From Perilla frutescens (taxonomy: Eukaryota; Streptophyta; Magnoliopsida; Lamiales; Lamiaceae), in contig BRKX01000019.1 of the NCBI GenBank assembly GCA_026008535.1, forward strand, positions 29,888,977 through 29,952,976: DNA of 64,000 nucleotides, in the 5' to 3' direction. Shown piece by piece: positions 35,101-46,494 of this stretch. The notes below the pieces were generated by a model, which did no database searches, was not told where the DNA came from, and saw only the letters and a program-made list of their open reading frames with translations. How positions within the stretch are numbered: the stretch's first letter is position 1; the number at the start of each line of letters is the position of its first letter. Made by a program: the position numbers and the translations under genes.

Positions 35101-36068
35101 ATTGGAAACAGTAAGAAGGAGTTATCTAACATTAGGGTGTGGTTGTCTAAGCAGTTCGATATGAAGGATCTGGGTGAAACCGGACATGTCCTTGGCATTA
35201 AGATCATTTGAGATCGCCAGAAAAGGATGTTATGTCTTTCCCAAGTGACTTATATCGATACAGTGCTAGCTAGGTTTAGCATACAAGATTCCAAGAAAGG
35301 TTTTATACCTTACAGGCATGGAATTCATCTATCCAAGGAAATGTGTCCCCAAACACAGTCTGAGATAGAACAAATGAAGAAAGTACCATATGATTCAGCT
35401 GTGGGAAGTTTGATGTATGCTATGCAATGCACTAGGCCTGATATATACTATATCATTGGCATGGTAAGCAGATATCATCTAACCCTAGACAAGGTCACTG
35501 GACTGCGGTCAAAAACATTCTCAAGTACCTTAAAAGGACCCGAGACTACATGTTGGTTTTCCGCTCTGATAGTCTAGTACCTTTGGGTTATACGGACTCA
35601 GATTTTCAAACTGACAAAGATCAAAGTAAGTCTACCTCAGGCTATGTGTTTACATTAGGAGGTGGAGCCATTGCATGAAGGAGTATTAAGTAGAAATGCA
35701 TTGCGGATTCCACCATGGAAGCCGAATATGTAGCTGCCTCTCAGGCTGCAAAAGAGGCTGTCTGGCTCCGCGGGTTCCTAGTGGGCTTGGGCGTGGTTCC
35801 TTGTTTTCCTAAGACTATCACGATATACTGTGATAATTCTGGTGCAGTGGCAAACTCGAAGGAACCCAGAGCTCACAATGCAAGTAAACACATAGAGAGA
35901 AAGTATCATCTAATACGAGAAATCGTTAAGAGAGGGGACGTAGCGGTGGTCAAGATTGCATCTAAGGACAACCTGGCTGATCCATTCACGAAGAGCCTGC
36001 CGGCAAAGACCTTTGATGGTCACGTGGAGAAAATGGGAGTGAGATACAGACCTAGTGGCGCAGTTTGA
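32120..36068 (+). pseudogene. Copia B gag-pol, at least four frameshifts and several stops
   Basis: The gag ATG at 32120 corresponds to 17398 in Copia A. Frame changes fall near 32275, 32720, 33250 and 35480. Stops include TGA after HVCMS (about 33030), 33643, TGA near 33766, TAA at 34858 and TGA at 35209. The zinc knuckle is intact (CFKCGQPGHWKAAC), as is the protease motif VVDTGATDHVC. Integrase has the first Asp (DLIHSDLCGPM) and the Glu (NGVAERRNRTLLEM), with the middle Asp in a changed context (LHFDHGGKY). Reverse transcriptase has LYIDDILLIGN, RNase H has AEYVAAS and the intact YCDNSGAVANSK, and the frame ends at 36068. Comparison with Copia A shows that the damage in the two copies is independent. 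Confidence 0.9.
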
Positions 36069-36144
36069 GTTGATAGTTTTGATTGGAGAGTTAGCCTGTT
36101 AGTTTTTATGGTTGAAAGACATGCTTCAAGTATAAGTGGGAGAT

Positions 36145-37208
36145 TGTTGGTTTTGTATACTAGAAGCCTTATCTTTGTATACTTTTCTGATGATATGATG
36201 ATATGAAATGAAAGTTATTGCAGTCACTGTTTGCATTTAGATTATGTTCTATAATTGTTCTATACAATGTTCCATATATTTACATTGTAGATGATATGGT
36301 GTGGGGAGTCACACGGTAAGATCATATCATTAGAACCTTGTATTGTATTAAAGAGCTCATGGCTTAGATGGTCCTGAACACACCATCGGTACACCGTAGA
36401 ATAATCTGATAAGTTAGTTTATCTTGACTAACTGATTATTCTAGTACACTCGTTTGTGTATTGAGGAGGATCACGATAGGATACTATTCTCTGTCTCTGA
36501 CCCAGTTACTGAGAGAATAAAGATCTACAGAGTTCGGGTTCTGAACTCATGTGATATTGGCGAGCATATGTGTGCGTTGTTTATTACTTTGATTTATCAA
36601 TGTGTAAGATCTTTTCATAGATCGAATTCGATATCTTGGGTAATAACAATGTATACATAATGTCTCGAGCAGTATGCATGAGCACCGTGTCCTGGTGCGC
36701 CAGGTTGATGATGTTCTCTTGAGGAAACACAAGTTCATGTTGAAACCCTGCAGGTGGAATTTATTCCTTACATGATAAAGCTTGCGTGGTACTACTCAAG
36801 GTTTTAGATGTTAATTAATTATAGCTGTCAGAGGCTGACATAATTAATTAATGAACATTATATCTTAAACACGGGGAATGGCTGAACTAAAAGAGAAAGC
36901 ATATTCGTAAATATGTATTAAATTGGTAGGTCAGTTTGACTTCTTTAATATTCTTCTAGATCCCTGTTGTAGTCCAAAATTGACCGATAATGGACTGGAG
37001 ATAGAAATAGAGATAGAGGCCCAAACCCAGTAGGGTTGGGACTGTGAATTTTGACCACTCCCCTATAAATAGGAGAGTGGAGAGTTCGAAATTTACTACT
37101 GTAGAATCAGCCCCTCTTGTGTTCTCTTTATCTCCACAGATTCCATACCTATCTAGTAGATTTCAGCCCACTCTGAATCTAGATACAGTCCGGGAATACA
37201 AAAGAAGG
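36145..37208 (+). repeat. Copia B inner 3' LTR copy, truncated in U5
   Basis: It follows the polypurine tract TATAAGTGGGAGAT (36131-36144) and carries the same internal deletion as the 5' LTR. TATAAATAG is at 37064-37072. It stops after GGGAATACAAAAGAAG and is joined to an RNase H tail, so the last roughly 300 bases are missing. Confidence 0.88.
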
Positions 37209-37455
37209 ACAACCTAGTGATAATTCTGGTGCAGTGGCAAACTCGAAGGAACCCAGAGCTCACAATGCAAGTAAACACATAGAGAGAAAGTATCATCTTA
37301 TACGAGAGATTGTTAAGAGAGGGGACGTAGCGGTGGTCAAGATTGCATCTGAGGACAACCTAGTTGATCCATTCACGAAGAGCCTGCCGGCTAAGACCTT
37401 TGATGGTCACGTGGAGAAAATGGGAGTGAGATGCAGACCTAGTGGCGCAGTTTGA
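37209..37455 (+). pseudogene. Second copy of the Copia RNase H C-terminal tail
   Basis: This is a 73-codon segment from NSKEPRAHNASKHIERKYH to the terminal RPSGAV, nearly the same as 35840-36068. It is followed by its own polypurine tract (37518-37531). It differs at a few residues (SEDNLVDPF against SKDNLADPF), so it derives from a related but distinct copy. Confidence 0.88.
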
Positions 37456-37531
37456 GTTGATAGTTTTGATTGGAGAGTTAGCCTGTTAGTTTTTATGGTT
37501 GAAAGACATGCTTCAAGTATAAGTGGGAGAT

Positions 37532-37556
37532 TGTTGGTTTTGTATACTAGAAGACT
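37532..37556 (+). repeat. Copia B outer 3' LTR, first 25 bases
   Basis: TGTTGGTTTTGTATACTAGA then AGACT, interrupted by the CACTA element. The LTR resumes at 41237 with ACTTGTCT. The ACT is the 3-base target duplication. Confidence 0.9.
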
Positions 37557-37611
37557 CACTACAAGAAAAAAGTTAATACACCACTATTAATTTTCCACTG
37601 TTTTGGTAAGT

Positions 37612-37860
37612 AACCGTTGTCAATTAGATAATCACCACGGTTTTCACAAAAACCGTGGTATATGAGCATGCTTCCCATAAGAATCTCCACGGTTTTATAT
37701 ATTTCAGTGGTGTATATTTTTTAATACATGACCGTTAGTTTTCAACCGTGGTATATGTGCGCGTTTTTAAATTACTACAGTAAAATGAAAATCGTGGTAT
37801 ATGTTAAAATTCAAGATTCACTATGATTTGAAATCAAACCGTGGTAAGATTAATACACTT
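37612..37860. repeat. CACTA left subterminal repeats
   Basis: Several copies of CCACGGTTTT or AACCGTGGTATATG occur here, spaced by roughly 30-60 bases in both orientations. Transposases of this superfamily are known to bind such subterminal repeats. Confidence 0.75.
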
Positions 37861-37919
37861 TATAATATTTTGTTAATATTAAATTTAAATGAAAGATAAT
37901 CTAGTGAGGGAATTCCAAA

Positions 37920-40400
37920 TAATCAAAATGCGCGCCGTTCTCTTTCACCCCGCTCTTTCTTCATCTTTCCCCCAGAAATTTGAGTTCACCCAATCTCCAA
38001 AAATTGTTGTGGTCGTCTCTGGCACTGAGGGTTCAAAATTCACCCCAAAAATTTGAGTTCACCATCTCACCTTTCACCCCGTCATCTCCATCTCCAGAGA
38101 AGTTGCCGACGTGTATGCAATTAGCGCTGAGGGTTCAAAATTCAGTAAGTTGAGGGTTCAAATTCAGGAAGGCCGCCCTTAATTAAACTGTTACCTCTGT
38201 GATTTTCCCCTGAGAAATCAGCTCCCACAAATCCCCAATTCTTGGTGAGTAATTATTAGGTCATTTTTTGTAAGTCAGTCCTCTATATTGTTTTTTTATT
38301 TTGATTTTTTAAATGAATCTGGAAAGGAGAAAGGAAATTACCTTCGAAATATGTGTTGCAACCTTTCTGGACCTGTTGCGTTAATTTGTTCCCTCTTTGG
38401 ATACCGTAAGTTTAATCCCTCTGCGTGTGTGTGTGTGTGTGTGGATTTGGTCATGCTTTGATGCTCAACATCTTTGTTTTTGTTGAATCATACTGATTCT
38501 TAGTGTGTATACTTTGAAGTCTAGATTAATATTTAAAGTGGGAACAGAAACGGTTATTTGTTTAGAATCATAATATTTGAAGAAAATATTTTACAAACTT
38601 TTCGGAGCCCATGATGCATATAGAAGGCCGCGCTAGATCTTTAGGGCACAATAAGTATCTAATAAGGAAGGATTAATCAATATTGTATAGAAACATATTG
38701 AAAAACCCATGCTAACCTCTTACAATTGAAGAAAAAAAAATCAAATAAAATATAAATATGTTCCTGCCGAAATATATTCAGCCTCAACTTAGTTACTTTA
38801 ATGGAAGATGCAGAATAAGTACATCGGTATCTCATTGGCATACCTTGGTCTACATTGTGGGGTCTTGTGTGTTTTGTTAAATTATATATTTTCTTCTCCT
38901 AGGTGACTTCAACATCTTGTGTTTGAATAGAACTATAATATTCTTGATTTAGCATCAGATGATTGATGTTCATTTCTCAGCCTCTTTTGAAGAGACTTGC
39001 AGAGGGACTAAGACCTACTAAACGGTCTGGAGAGGATGAAATACATAAGCTATTCACTAATGTGATGTGCTTAGATTTGCCAAAGGTTATTCTTTATGAT
39101 ATCATTATCGTTTATAAATTTATTTCATTTTGGATGCTTAAGCTAATTTAGCTTTGATAGACATTCTTTATTCATTAACTATGACCCATTATTGGGTGCC
39201 ATATACTCGAGATGCCTTTTATCGTATAATGCATTCAATTGATTTGTTAAATAAAGCAAACAACATTTCTACCAATTCTGAATTCTTTATCTTTTTTCCC
39301 GACTTGGCCTTCTATGTGAAGAGCATCTCCAAAAAAGAAAAAAAAAGCATCTCTCAATTTCTTGTCAAAATTAAGCATCTCTCAATTTCTTGTCAAAATT
39401 CAGATTTCTTGTGCTTGAGAATTTTCTTTACAACTTTATTCAAAACACAATTATTTTATTAATTGCTTCCATACATTTTGAAAGCATTGGCATCATAATG
39501 TGGCAGAGTAGTACCAATTAATTAGACATGCACAGATGAAAAATAAGTTGGTACTTATTTGTTATCATTTGAGATTATAAAATAATTTTTTAGTATGAAG
39601 TGAATGGGAATGTTGCTTGATGACTACAGGAGGAAGATCTCTTGAGGATATTCAATAAACAGATTGAGGAAGACTAAGAGAATAGTGGTATCATGAAACA
39701 ACTTGAGCGAAGTGCATAAAGTACATTGGCAATTCTATTGCAGTCTCATGTTGGTGTACTTTATTTTGTTTGGTTACATTCTCCAACAGATTAGTTATTT
39801 CTTAGTCAATTTACTAAAGAGGCTGTGTTTGTTCATTTCAGGTTCTTGAGGAACACGACTTGTCATGCATGGAATTGTTACATGTAAACACTGATGGTGT
39901 TGTATTGACAAAATAGAGTAAGAAGATTATTTGCAGATCCATGTTTAATTATAAATTATTATGCTAAGATTAGAACTCCTTTCCACTATTCTTACTACTA
40001 CACTCCTCTTTTTTTTATTCTAATGAACTATAGAAGCAGAGAAAGTGGTGGGCTGGGCCACAAATCATTGCCTTTCCTCATGTCTTCTTCCTTCAGTTAA
40101 GGGGGATCGAATACAGGAGAGGTAGTTATCTGGGATTGTGGTTTTCTAAGAACCAACTTTTATATGCATCATGTTGACCGCTGTAAGTTCTCTTGTGTAG
40201 CCTTGAACTTGAAATTCTGAGGTTAAAGGAGTAGGAAACAGCTTCAAAGAAGCCGTCCCAGAATCTGAAGATTTTTTCTTTTTTTGTTATCTTGAAAAGA
40301 TTTTGTATCTTTTCTATTATATTGAAGCAATACTTGTTGTAGAATCTTGCTAAGGATGAGTATGAGACCAACTTTGTCTCATCAGTGGTTCCTCCAAGAG
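37920..40400 (+). other. CACTA interior with possible captured host-gene pieces
   Basis: There is a short phrase repeated in tandem (AAATTTGAGTTCACC and GAGGGTTCAAAATTCA, 37978-38165), then a splice-donor-like TTGGTGAGTAATT near 38243. Acceptor-like ends followed by open codons occur at about 39630 (CTACAG before GAGGAAGATCTC) and 39840 (TTTCAG before GTTCTTGAGGAACACG). A 62-codon frame at 38963-39151 contains LKRLAEGLRPTKRSGEDEIH. I do not recognise a product. Confidence 0.35.
38425..38442 (+). repeat. (GT)9 microsatellite
   Basis: A GT run inside the CACTA element, a likely length polymorphism. Confidence 0.9.
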
Positions 40401-40859
40401 AGATTGGTGTGAAATTTGATAGATTAATTTAATTAATAATAGTCTTATAGAGATATCAACCTAATGTCAGTTCACACATTAGCTCAATTAGTCAATTTAA
40501 GGTTAATACATTTTTGTAATTAATTAATGTGTTACTATTTTCAATGTTTGGAATTAATTAATTTTCTTATGGCATGTGCAGATTGTTATGAGCACTACAT
40601 GGTTCCTTTATCTCTCCAACGTCATTGTGCTACCTATTTAAATTAGTAATATTTATGTAATAGAACGTTAGACTTATTAGAGTAGTTTTAAACAAGTAAT
40701 TGAATCTTTGTAATAGCGAATTTTACATATTTTGGTTAACTATGTATTTTGGATATTGATTTAATATAAAATGTTTTTGGATAAATTTGTGTTTTGGATA
40801 GTTGTCATTATACAACTAAATTATTAATTAACGGTATAAAAATATAAAAAATATAAAAA

Positions 40860-41225
40860 AATTACCACAGTTTGTTTAAAACCGTTGTTGATTTACCACG
40901 GTTTTGTTAAAACCGTAGTAAATTAACCACGGTTAAATATCAAAACCGTGGTTACGGCACCACGGTTTTTACGCAAACAGTGGTTACTTTACCACGGTTT
41001 GCGTAAAAACTGTGGTGCCATAACCACAGTTTAACTTAGAACCGTGGTAATAAGACCACCGTTTTACCAAAACCGTGGTAAAAGGACACGGTTTTACCAA
41101 AATAGTGGTAAATTGACCACGGTTAAAAACCGTGGTCTTTGAACGTGCGCAATCATGATGCCTCTCCACACCACGGTTTTGTTTTTCCATACACCACGGC
41201 TAAAAACCATGGTGTATGAACGCAT
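40860..41225. repeat. CACTA right subterminal array of ACCACGG palindromes
   Basis: At least twelve half-sites of ACCACGG or CCGTGGT occur in about 360 bases, many arranged as hairpins such as ACCACGGTTTTGTTAAAACCGT. The array is denser than at the left end. Confidence 0.8.
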
Positions 41226-41239
41226 TTCTTGTAGTGACT

Positions 41240-42655
41240 TGTCTATGTATACTTTTCTGATAATATGATGATATGAAATGAAAGTTATTACAGTCACGGT
41301 TTGCATTTAGATTATGTTTTATAATTGTTCTATGCAATGTTCCATATACTTACATTGTAGATGATATGGTGTGGGGAGTCACACGGTAAGATCATATCAT
41401 TAGAACCTTGTAATGTATTAAAAGAGCTCACAGCTTAGATGATCCTGAACACACCATCGGTACACCGTAGAATAATCTGACAAGTTAGTTTATCTTGACT
41501 AACTGATTATTCTAGTACACTTATTAGTGTATTGAGGAGAATCACGATAGGATACTATTCTCTTTCTCTGACCCAGTTACTGAGAGAATAAAGATCCACA
41601 GAGTTCGGGTTCTGAACTTATGTGATATTGGCGAACATATGTGTGCATTGTTTATTACTTTGATTTATCAATGAGTGAGATATTTTCATAGATCGAATTT
41701 GATATCTTGGGTAATAACAATGTATATATAGTTTCTCGAGCAGTATGCATGAGCACCGTGTCCTGGTGCGCCAGGTTGATGATGTTCTCTTGAGGAAACA
41801 CAAGTTCATGTTGAAACCCTATAGGTGGAATTTATTCCTTACATGATAAAGCTCGTGTGGTACTACTTAAGGTTTTAGATGTTAATTAATTATAGCTGTT
41901 AGATGCTGACATAATTAATTAATAAACATTATATCTTAAACACGGGGAATGGCTGAACTAAAGGAGAAAGCATATTCGTAAATATGTATTAAATTGGTAG
42001 GTCAGTTTTACTTCTTTAGTGGAATAAAAGTAAAACTTAATTTATTTAATTATATCCTAAGTTTATTGGATATTGGATATTAAATAAATTAGTGGGTCAG
42101 TTTAATATTCTTCTAGATCCTTGTTGTAGCCCAAAATTGACTGATAATGGACTGGAGATAGAAATAGAGATAGAGGCCCAAACCCAATAGGGTTGGGACT
42201 GTGAATTTCGACCACTCCCCTATAAATAGGAGAGTGGGGAGTTCGAAATTTACTACTGTAGAATCAACGCCCCTCTTGTGTTCTCTTTATCTCCGCGGAT
42301 TACATACCTATCTTGTAGATTTCAGCTCACTCTGAATCTAGATACAGTCCGGGAATACAACAGAAGATCTTGGAGTGGAATTGTGCAGTGGGCGATTTTG
42401 AGTGCTAGGTGGCGCTAATTACAGTGTTCATTCAACAGCAAGATTAGATCTGTAATCTTGTCCACAGACCATCTGACAAATTGTAAGTAGATTCGTTTTC
42501 TATGTTTCCGCTTTATTAGATTCGAATCTACTTTGCATGATTTTTAATTAGACTGTGATAAACATGCATGTTACATAAAATGATTTGCATGAACACGGAT
42601 TAACGAACAACCAAATAGATTCATGCGGTGGTTTAATTCGAAAAAAACCCCAACA
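41240..42655 (+). repeat. Copia B outer 3' LTR, remainder
   Basis: Continues the LTR begun at 37532 and ends CCCAACA. It keeps the roughly 100-base block that is deleted in the other two LTR copies, and has TATAAATAG at 42221-42229. Confidence 0.9.
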
Positions 42656-43986
42656 GAATCCACAGAGACTTAATATTTTAAACCACTAATTATCCGAATT
42701 ATTCTACCTATGTTATCTAGATCACTCAAAATGATGAAGTGTTTGAATTTAACTAACTGAAACTAAAATAACTCAAATCAAAACGCTAAAATTAATCGCA
42801 GATTAAATGCACAAGAAAAAATAACAATGAGAAACAGACGTATTCTAGGATTGAATAATCATCAATTACTTCATTCATCCAACTAATTCCATCTCTTATA
42901 CCTATGTTGGGATTTTAGTTACACTAGAGCAACCACTACTGCATTCCAAATCTCCTCTCGAAGGATCTAGAATGTTGATTACATATTAAATAACAATGTG
43001 TCCATTAGTTATCTAGCATACAACTCCTAAGTAATCATTGGGTTTATTGCTCTCTCAAATAATCTCAACCCTCTCGAGTGATATTGACTATCAAGTTAAT
43101 TATTCCAAATCTAGTGTCAAAACTCATCTTTCGATTTATGAATTAACACATTAAAAATACAACATTCAATGGCTAGTCAAATAATGTACATCCAAGCACG
43201 AGAATAATTAAAGTGTAATAAAATCATAAGCACAAGAATCGAATTAATTAAATAAACTTCATAATTGAATCATAAGTCAATCCTAGAATACTAGGGGGTT
43301 TAGTAATTCGTACTAAAATAAACAAATAAAATAGTCCACAAGAAATTCATAGTCTGACAAGAATTAAAGAAAACAAAACACGGAAGATTATATCTGTCTC
43401 TAATCTTGAAATACTCGAATTCCTTGGTCTTGTTTCCCTCTGCTTTTTCTCTCTGGTATCAATCTGGGTGTAGTCAAAAGTATCTAGTTTTCGTGCACTA
43501 AAACCCTTAAATACATAGTGGGAAAAAGCCCAAAAATCAATCAAAAATCGGACAGGCCTGATCGAGCTGTGACCTCGCTCGCGGGTGACTCATCCGCAGC
43601 TCCGGTTGAGGCTCCATGTGGCACAATACCCGTGACTGACTGGGGTTGTGGGTTTTTTTTCTCTCGGACCCTTTCTCTATCGCGAGCGGGTAGTGGCCTG
43701 GCTGGTGCTGGCCCGCGAGCACACTCGTAGCTCGCGGTCGTGGGTCTTTCTCTAGCTCGTTTCTTTCTGTTTTCGATCCAATTTCTTCACAACAACATCT
43801 CGGGGCTTCATTACCACTTTTTTTCTCCAAAGCATCCAAAAGTAAGGACAAACCTACACAAATTAACAAACTAGACCAAACTTTAAAATCAAGTCAAATC
43901 GATTAAATTAAGATAAAAACACACATGAACCGTGCAAAATATAACGTGCAAATGTACAAAAAATAGTGTAAAATCTCAATTTATCA
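42656..43986 (-). repeat. G2 5' LTR, main part (minus orientation)
   Basis: On the minus strand it begins TGATAAATTGAGATTTTACAC at 43986, a typical Athila-type LTR start, and runs to 42656, continuing at 28477. The combined length is about 1.4 kb. The region 43560-43740 is GC-rich with repeated 'gctcgcg' words, like the right part of the LTR at 7681-9055. Short ORFs here (43347-43869) are not supported as genes. Confidence 0.6.
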
Positions 43987-45366
43987 ATTGCAACTCCTAT
44001 GTTCTCAAACACAAGTACTTAACTAATATCTAGACACTAAATGTGCAGGTAGAAAGAAATAATTAAAGGCAAATAAAACACAAAATAAAATACTTAATCT
44101 ATTTCATGGGGAAAACCTAGAATCTAGGGAAACTTGATTCTTATCTCATTTATTTATATTCATTGATTCTTGCAATCCGACTTTAGTCTTTAATTTATCA
44201 ATGGTGGGAAATCACTAGTTTGTTACCAGGCTGCTTATGAAGACATATACCATAACATAAATATACTGAACATGCACTTCACTTGGTCGGTTCTTCATAC
44301 ATATCAGTAGTCTCAATCAATCACATGAAGATTTATTGAACCATATGTAATATTTGTTTATTGGGTCAGTTCTTCCAAGCACACATAATCTGATTTCTAT
44401 TTTTCTATTAATTAATTCTTTTCCGGTGAGTACATCAAATTAATCGACTAACATGCACAAATGGTGATCAGACACCCATGCAAGATATAAATAAGCTCAT
44501 AGAAATCAAGCCTCGAGAGATAATAGAAAGAAAGTAATTAAATCATATTAAAATAAAATCCATAATATCCAATACACTAAAACCTAGCTATGAAATTAGC
44601 TAGACATAATTAAATAAACAATAAAAACTAAAGTATAAGTGTTCATGAAAAAATTAACAATAAAATCGAATAACACGGAAGAATCCAGATGTCTTGTCTC
44701 TTCGATATGGCACCCAATCTCTAATAACTTTGTCACCTCCTATTGAGTCAATGGCAAGCCCTTCTCTTTCTCTTCTCTTCTCTCTTATGTTTCTCGAATG
44801 CATATAATGGCCTCTGGAATGATGTCCAAGTGTATTGTAACATATTGGTGTGTATCACTTGGAGGCTTTTATATATGTAGGTATAAAATCCTAAATTGAA
44901 GATAAACAATCACATTCCCGCGGACCCGAGCACATGGGTAAAAAGACTAGTCCAAGGCCATCGTATAAGCCTTTTAAGATATAAAGACTAGGCTTAGGCC
45001 TTAAGAAGCTATTAATACATATGTATTTATTAAAATATAATATCTTATTCTACATTAAAAAAATTAAAATATATATATATATAATATACTTTTCCTAAAC
45101 ATCTAACCCTAATTTCCCAAACTATCACAATTAGAGGTTAGCAGAAAATAAAAATAAAAACTAAAAATCGAATCAAACACAATAAATTGCGGTCTATTAA
45201 GTCCGATTCTTTCGGTGTTTTAGGTTTTTTTTTTAAAAATTTAATTTTCGATCCTCGGTCCGACCCAGTAGAAAGCCTACTGAACAGACCGAGCATTTTT
45301 AGTTATTATTAATTTATTATTTTTTAAAATAGAAGCATGGCAGAAGCAGAGCCCTAAATCCGAAAA
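43987..45366. other. AT-rich sequence, probably another decayed Athila-type LTR, then unexplained DNA
   Basis: 44000-44900 has the same texture as the two minus-strand LTRs (alternating 'aattaa/caaa' text, then a TCTCTTCTCTC block near 44770), but I cannot fix its ends. 45060-45090 has a TA microsatellite. 45130-45330 is A- and T-rich with the phrase CGGTCTATTAAGTCCGATTC. No gene is present. Confidence 0.35.
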
Positions 45367-45596
45367 GAAAGCTGCTATTTGCACTATGAAATTTAATCTT
45401 TGTACTATAAATGAAAAAAAATGAAATAATTTTGAACTTATTTAAATATGCTTTAAGTTACTTTCCCACACTACAAAAATTTCTCTTTGCACCGCAAATT
45501 AAATAACTTTTAAAAAAAAAGAAAACATAAATTAAGAAAAACAAAAAAGGGAAAAAAGAAAAATAGAACATATACATGGGTCATCTTCTTCGGTGG
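45367..45596. repeat. Left end of an older Mutator-like element (MULE-3)
   Basis: GCTATTTGCACTATGAAAT and AATCTTTGTACTATAAAT resemble the terminal repeat of the element at 60003 (TCTGTTTGCACC, TTTACTCTTTGCACCAC). The element appears to continue at 55694-55946 after the Athila insertion. No target duplication was found. Confidence 0.45.
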
Positions 45597-45772
45597 GTCT
45601 CTCCACCATCATCGGCTCGCTACTGCTTCCCATTGTGGCTGCCCATTAACTGTCGCCAATTCATTATTTTATGTAATAAATCCTAGTTTGAAAACAAATT
45701 TTATGTAAAGAAATCGAAGTTTGAAAACAATTTTTTTGGAAATAGGCTCTACTAGTTGGATTTTCTGAAAGA
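45597..45772 (+). repeat. 176-bp direct repeat, left copy (flanks Athila G3)
   Basis: From GTCTCTCCACC to TTTTCTGAAAGA, matched at 55518-55693 with only two substitutions seen (CATCATCGG/CATCGTCGG and GTGGCTGCC/GTGGTTGCC). Everything between the two copies is the Athila element and its fold-back. Confidence 0.92.
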
Positions 45773-46246
45773 TGAATTCAAATATGCATCTTGTTAATGA
45801 CAAAATATGCATCTTGTCAGTCGATTAGGGAATTAATCGGTGAAGTGTCTTCCTGGTTAACGATAAAATATGGAGAAATAAGGACGTGTCAGTAAGTGTC
45901 TTCGGCGTCCATAACTGGTTGCATAATTTATTTGAATTCATCCTTGCATCTGTGATCGGTTCGTTAGCTAGAGTGGAGTTATTTGCAGTCCGGGATATTG
46001 TCTTCATCATTGTCAATTTCGTTTATTGCCTAATTATTTTACTTAATCTAGTTCTTTTATTTTGTTGTTCAAGTCAATTCATAAATTTCGAATTTCTCTT
46101 GTTAAAGTTGGTTATACAGATTGGAAAATAAAAGTGAAACTCGCCGGTCCTTTGGGAGACGATCCTGCTCGCCGCTGTACTCTGCAGTAAGGGCATACCG
46201 ATAGACCAGTCTGGACATTTTATTTTTGGTGTAAAACGACGCACCA
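45773..46246 (+). repeat. G3 (Athila) 5' LTR, truncated at its 5' side
   Basis: It ends with CACCA just before the primer-binding site. It contains a CGATTAGGGAATTAATCG palindrome near 45822. The LTR start seen at the 3' end of the element (TGATTGGTCC) is not present here, so the left part is missing. Confidence 0.6.
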
Positions 46247-46251
46247 AATTT

Positions 46252-46270
46252 TGGTGCCGTTGCCGGGGAT
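46252..46270 (+). promoter_or_regulatory. G3 primer-binding site (Asp-tRNA type)
   Basis: TGGTGCCGTTGCCGGGGAT differs by one base from the usual Athila site and lies 5 bases after the LTR end. Confidence 0.88.
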
Positions 46271-46494
46271 CGGTTTCAAGCAGTGCTTACTTTTAATTTC
46301 CAATTTGTTATTTTACTTTTTTATTTTTCTTTCTTGTTTTTCTTTGGTGCATGACTCGTTCTTCTGCAGAAAAGGATTTGGGATATTACTCGGAGCCGGA
46401 GCGGACTTTGCACAAATTGAAGAAAGCTGCAAAGAAGCCTAAGAAGCTGTTTAAATCTGAACAGCAGGGTTCGAGTTCTCAGCAGTGACCCGAA

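Larger units (their letters stand above)
37557..41236. mobile_element. CACTA (En/Spm-type) transposon, 3.68 kb, non-autonomous
   Basis: The left end CACTACAAGAAAA and right end TTTCTTGTAGTG are inverted repeats of at least 12 bases. The element is flanked by ACT on both sides (37554-37556, 41237-41239), the 3-base duplication expected of CACTA elements. Subterminal regions are packed with palindromic ACCACGGTTTT / AAAACCGTGGT units. No transposase (TnpA or TnpD) reading is seen, so it would need one in trans. The centre has exon-intron-like sequence and a GT microsatellite. Confidence 0.93.
28478..42655 (+). mobile_element. Copia B: Ty1/copia element with a duplicated 3' end and a nested CACTA insertion
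   Basis: This is the same family as Copia A. The order is 5' LTR 28478-29832, primer-binding site, leader, gag-pol 32120-36068, LTR copy 36145-37208 (cut short), a second RNase H tail 37209-37455, a polypurine tract, and a final LTR 37532-42655 split by a CACTA element at 37557-41236. The outer flanks are AAATC (28473-28477) and GAATC (42656-42660), a target duplication with one mismatch. LTR text on both sides belongs to the Athila-like element G2. Frameshifts and stops disable gag-pol. Confidence 0.88.

Noticed and set aside
38963..39462. CACTA transposase genes in the element interior
   Set aside because: The two short frames there show no TnpA or TnpD motif and are AT-rich.
40860..41225. 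Satellite or microRNA cluster at the ACCACGG array
   Set aside because: The array is bounded by the CACTA terminal repeat and mirrors the left subterminal repeats, so it is part of the transposon.
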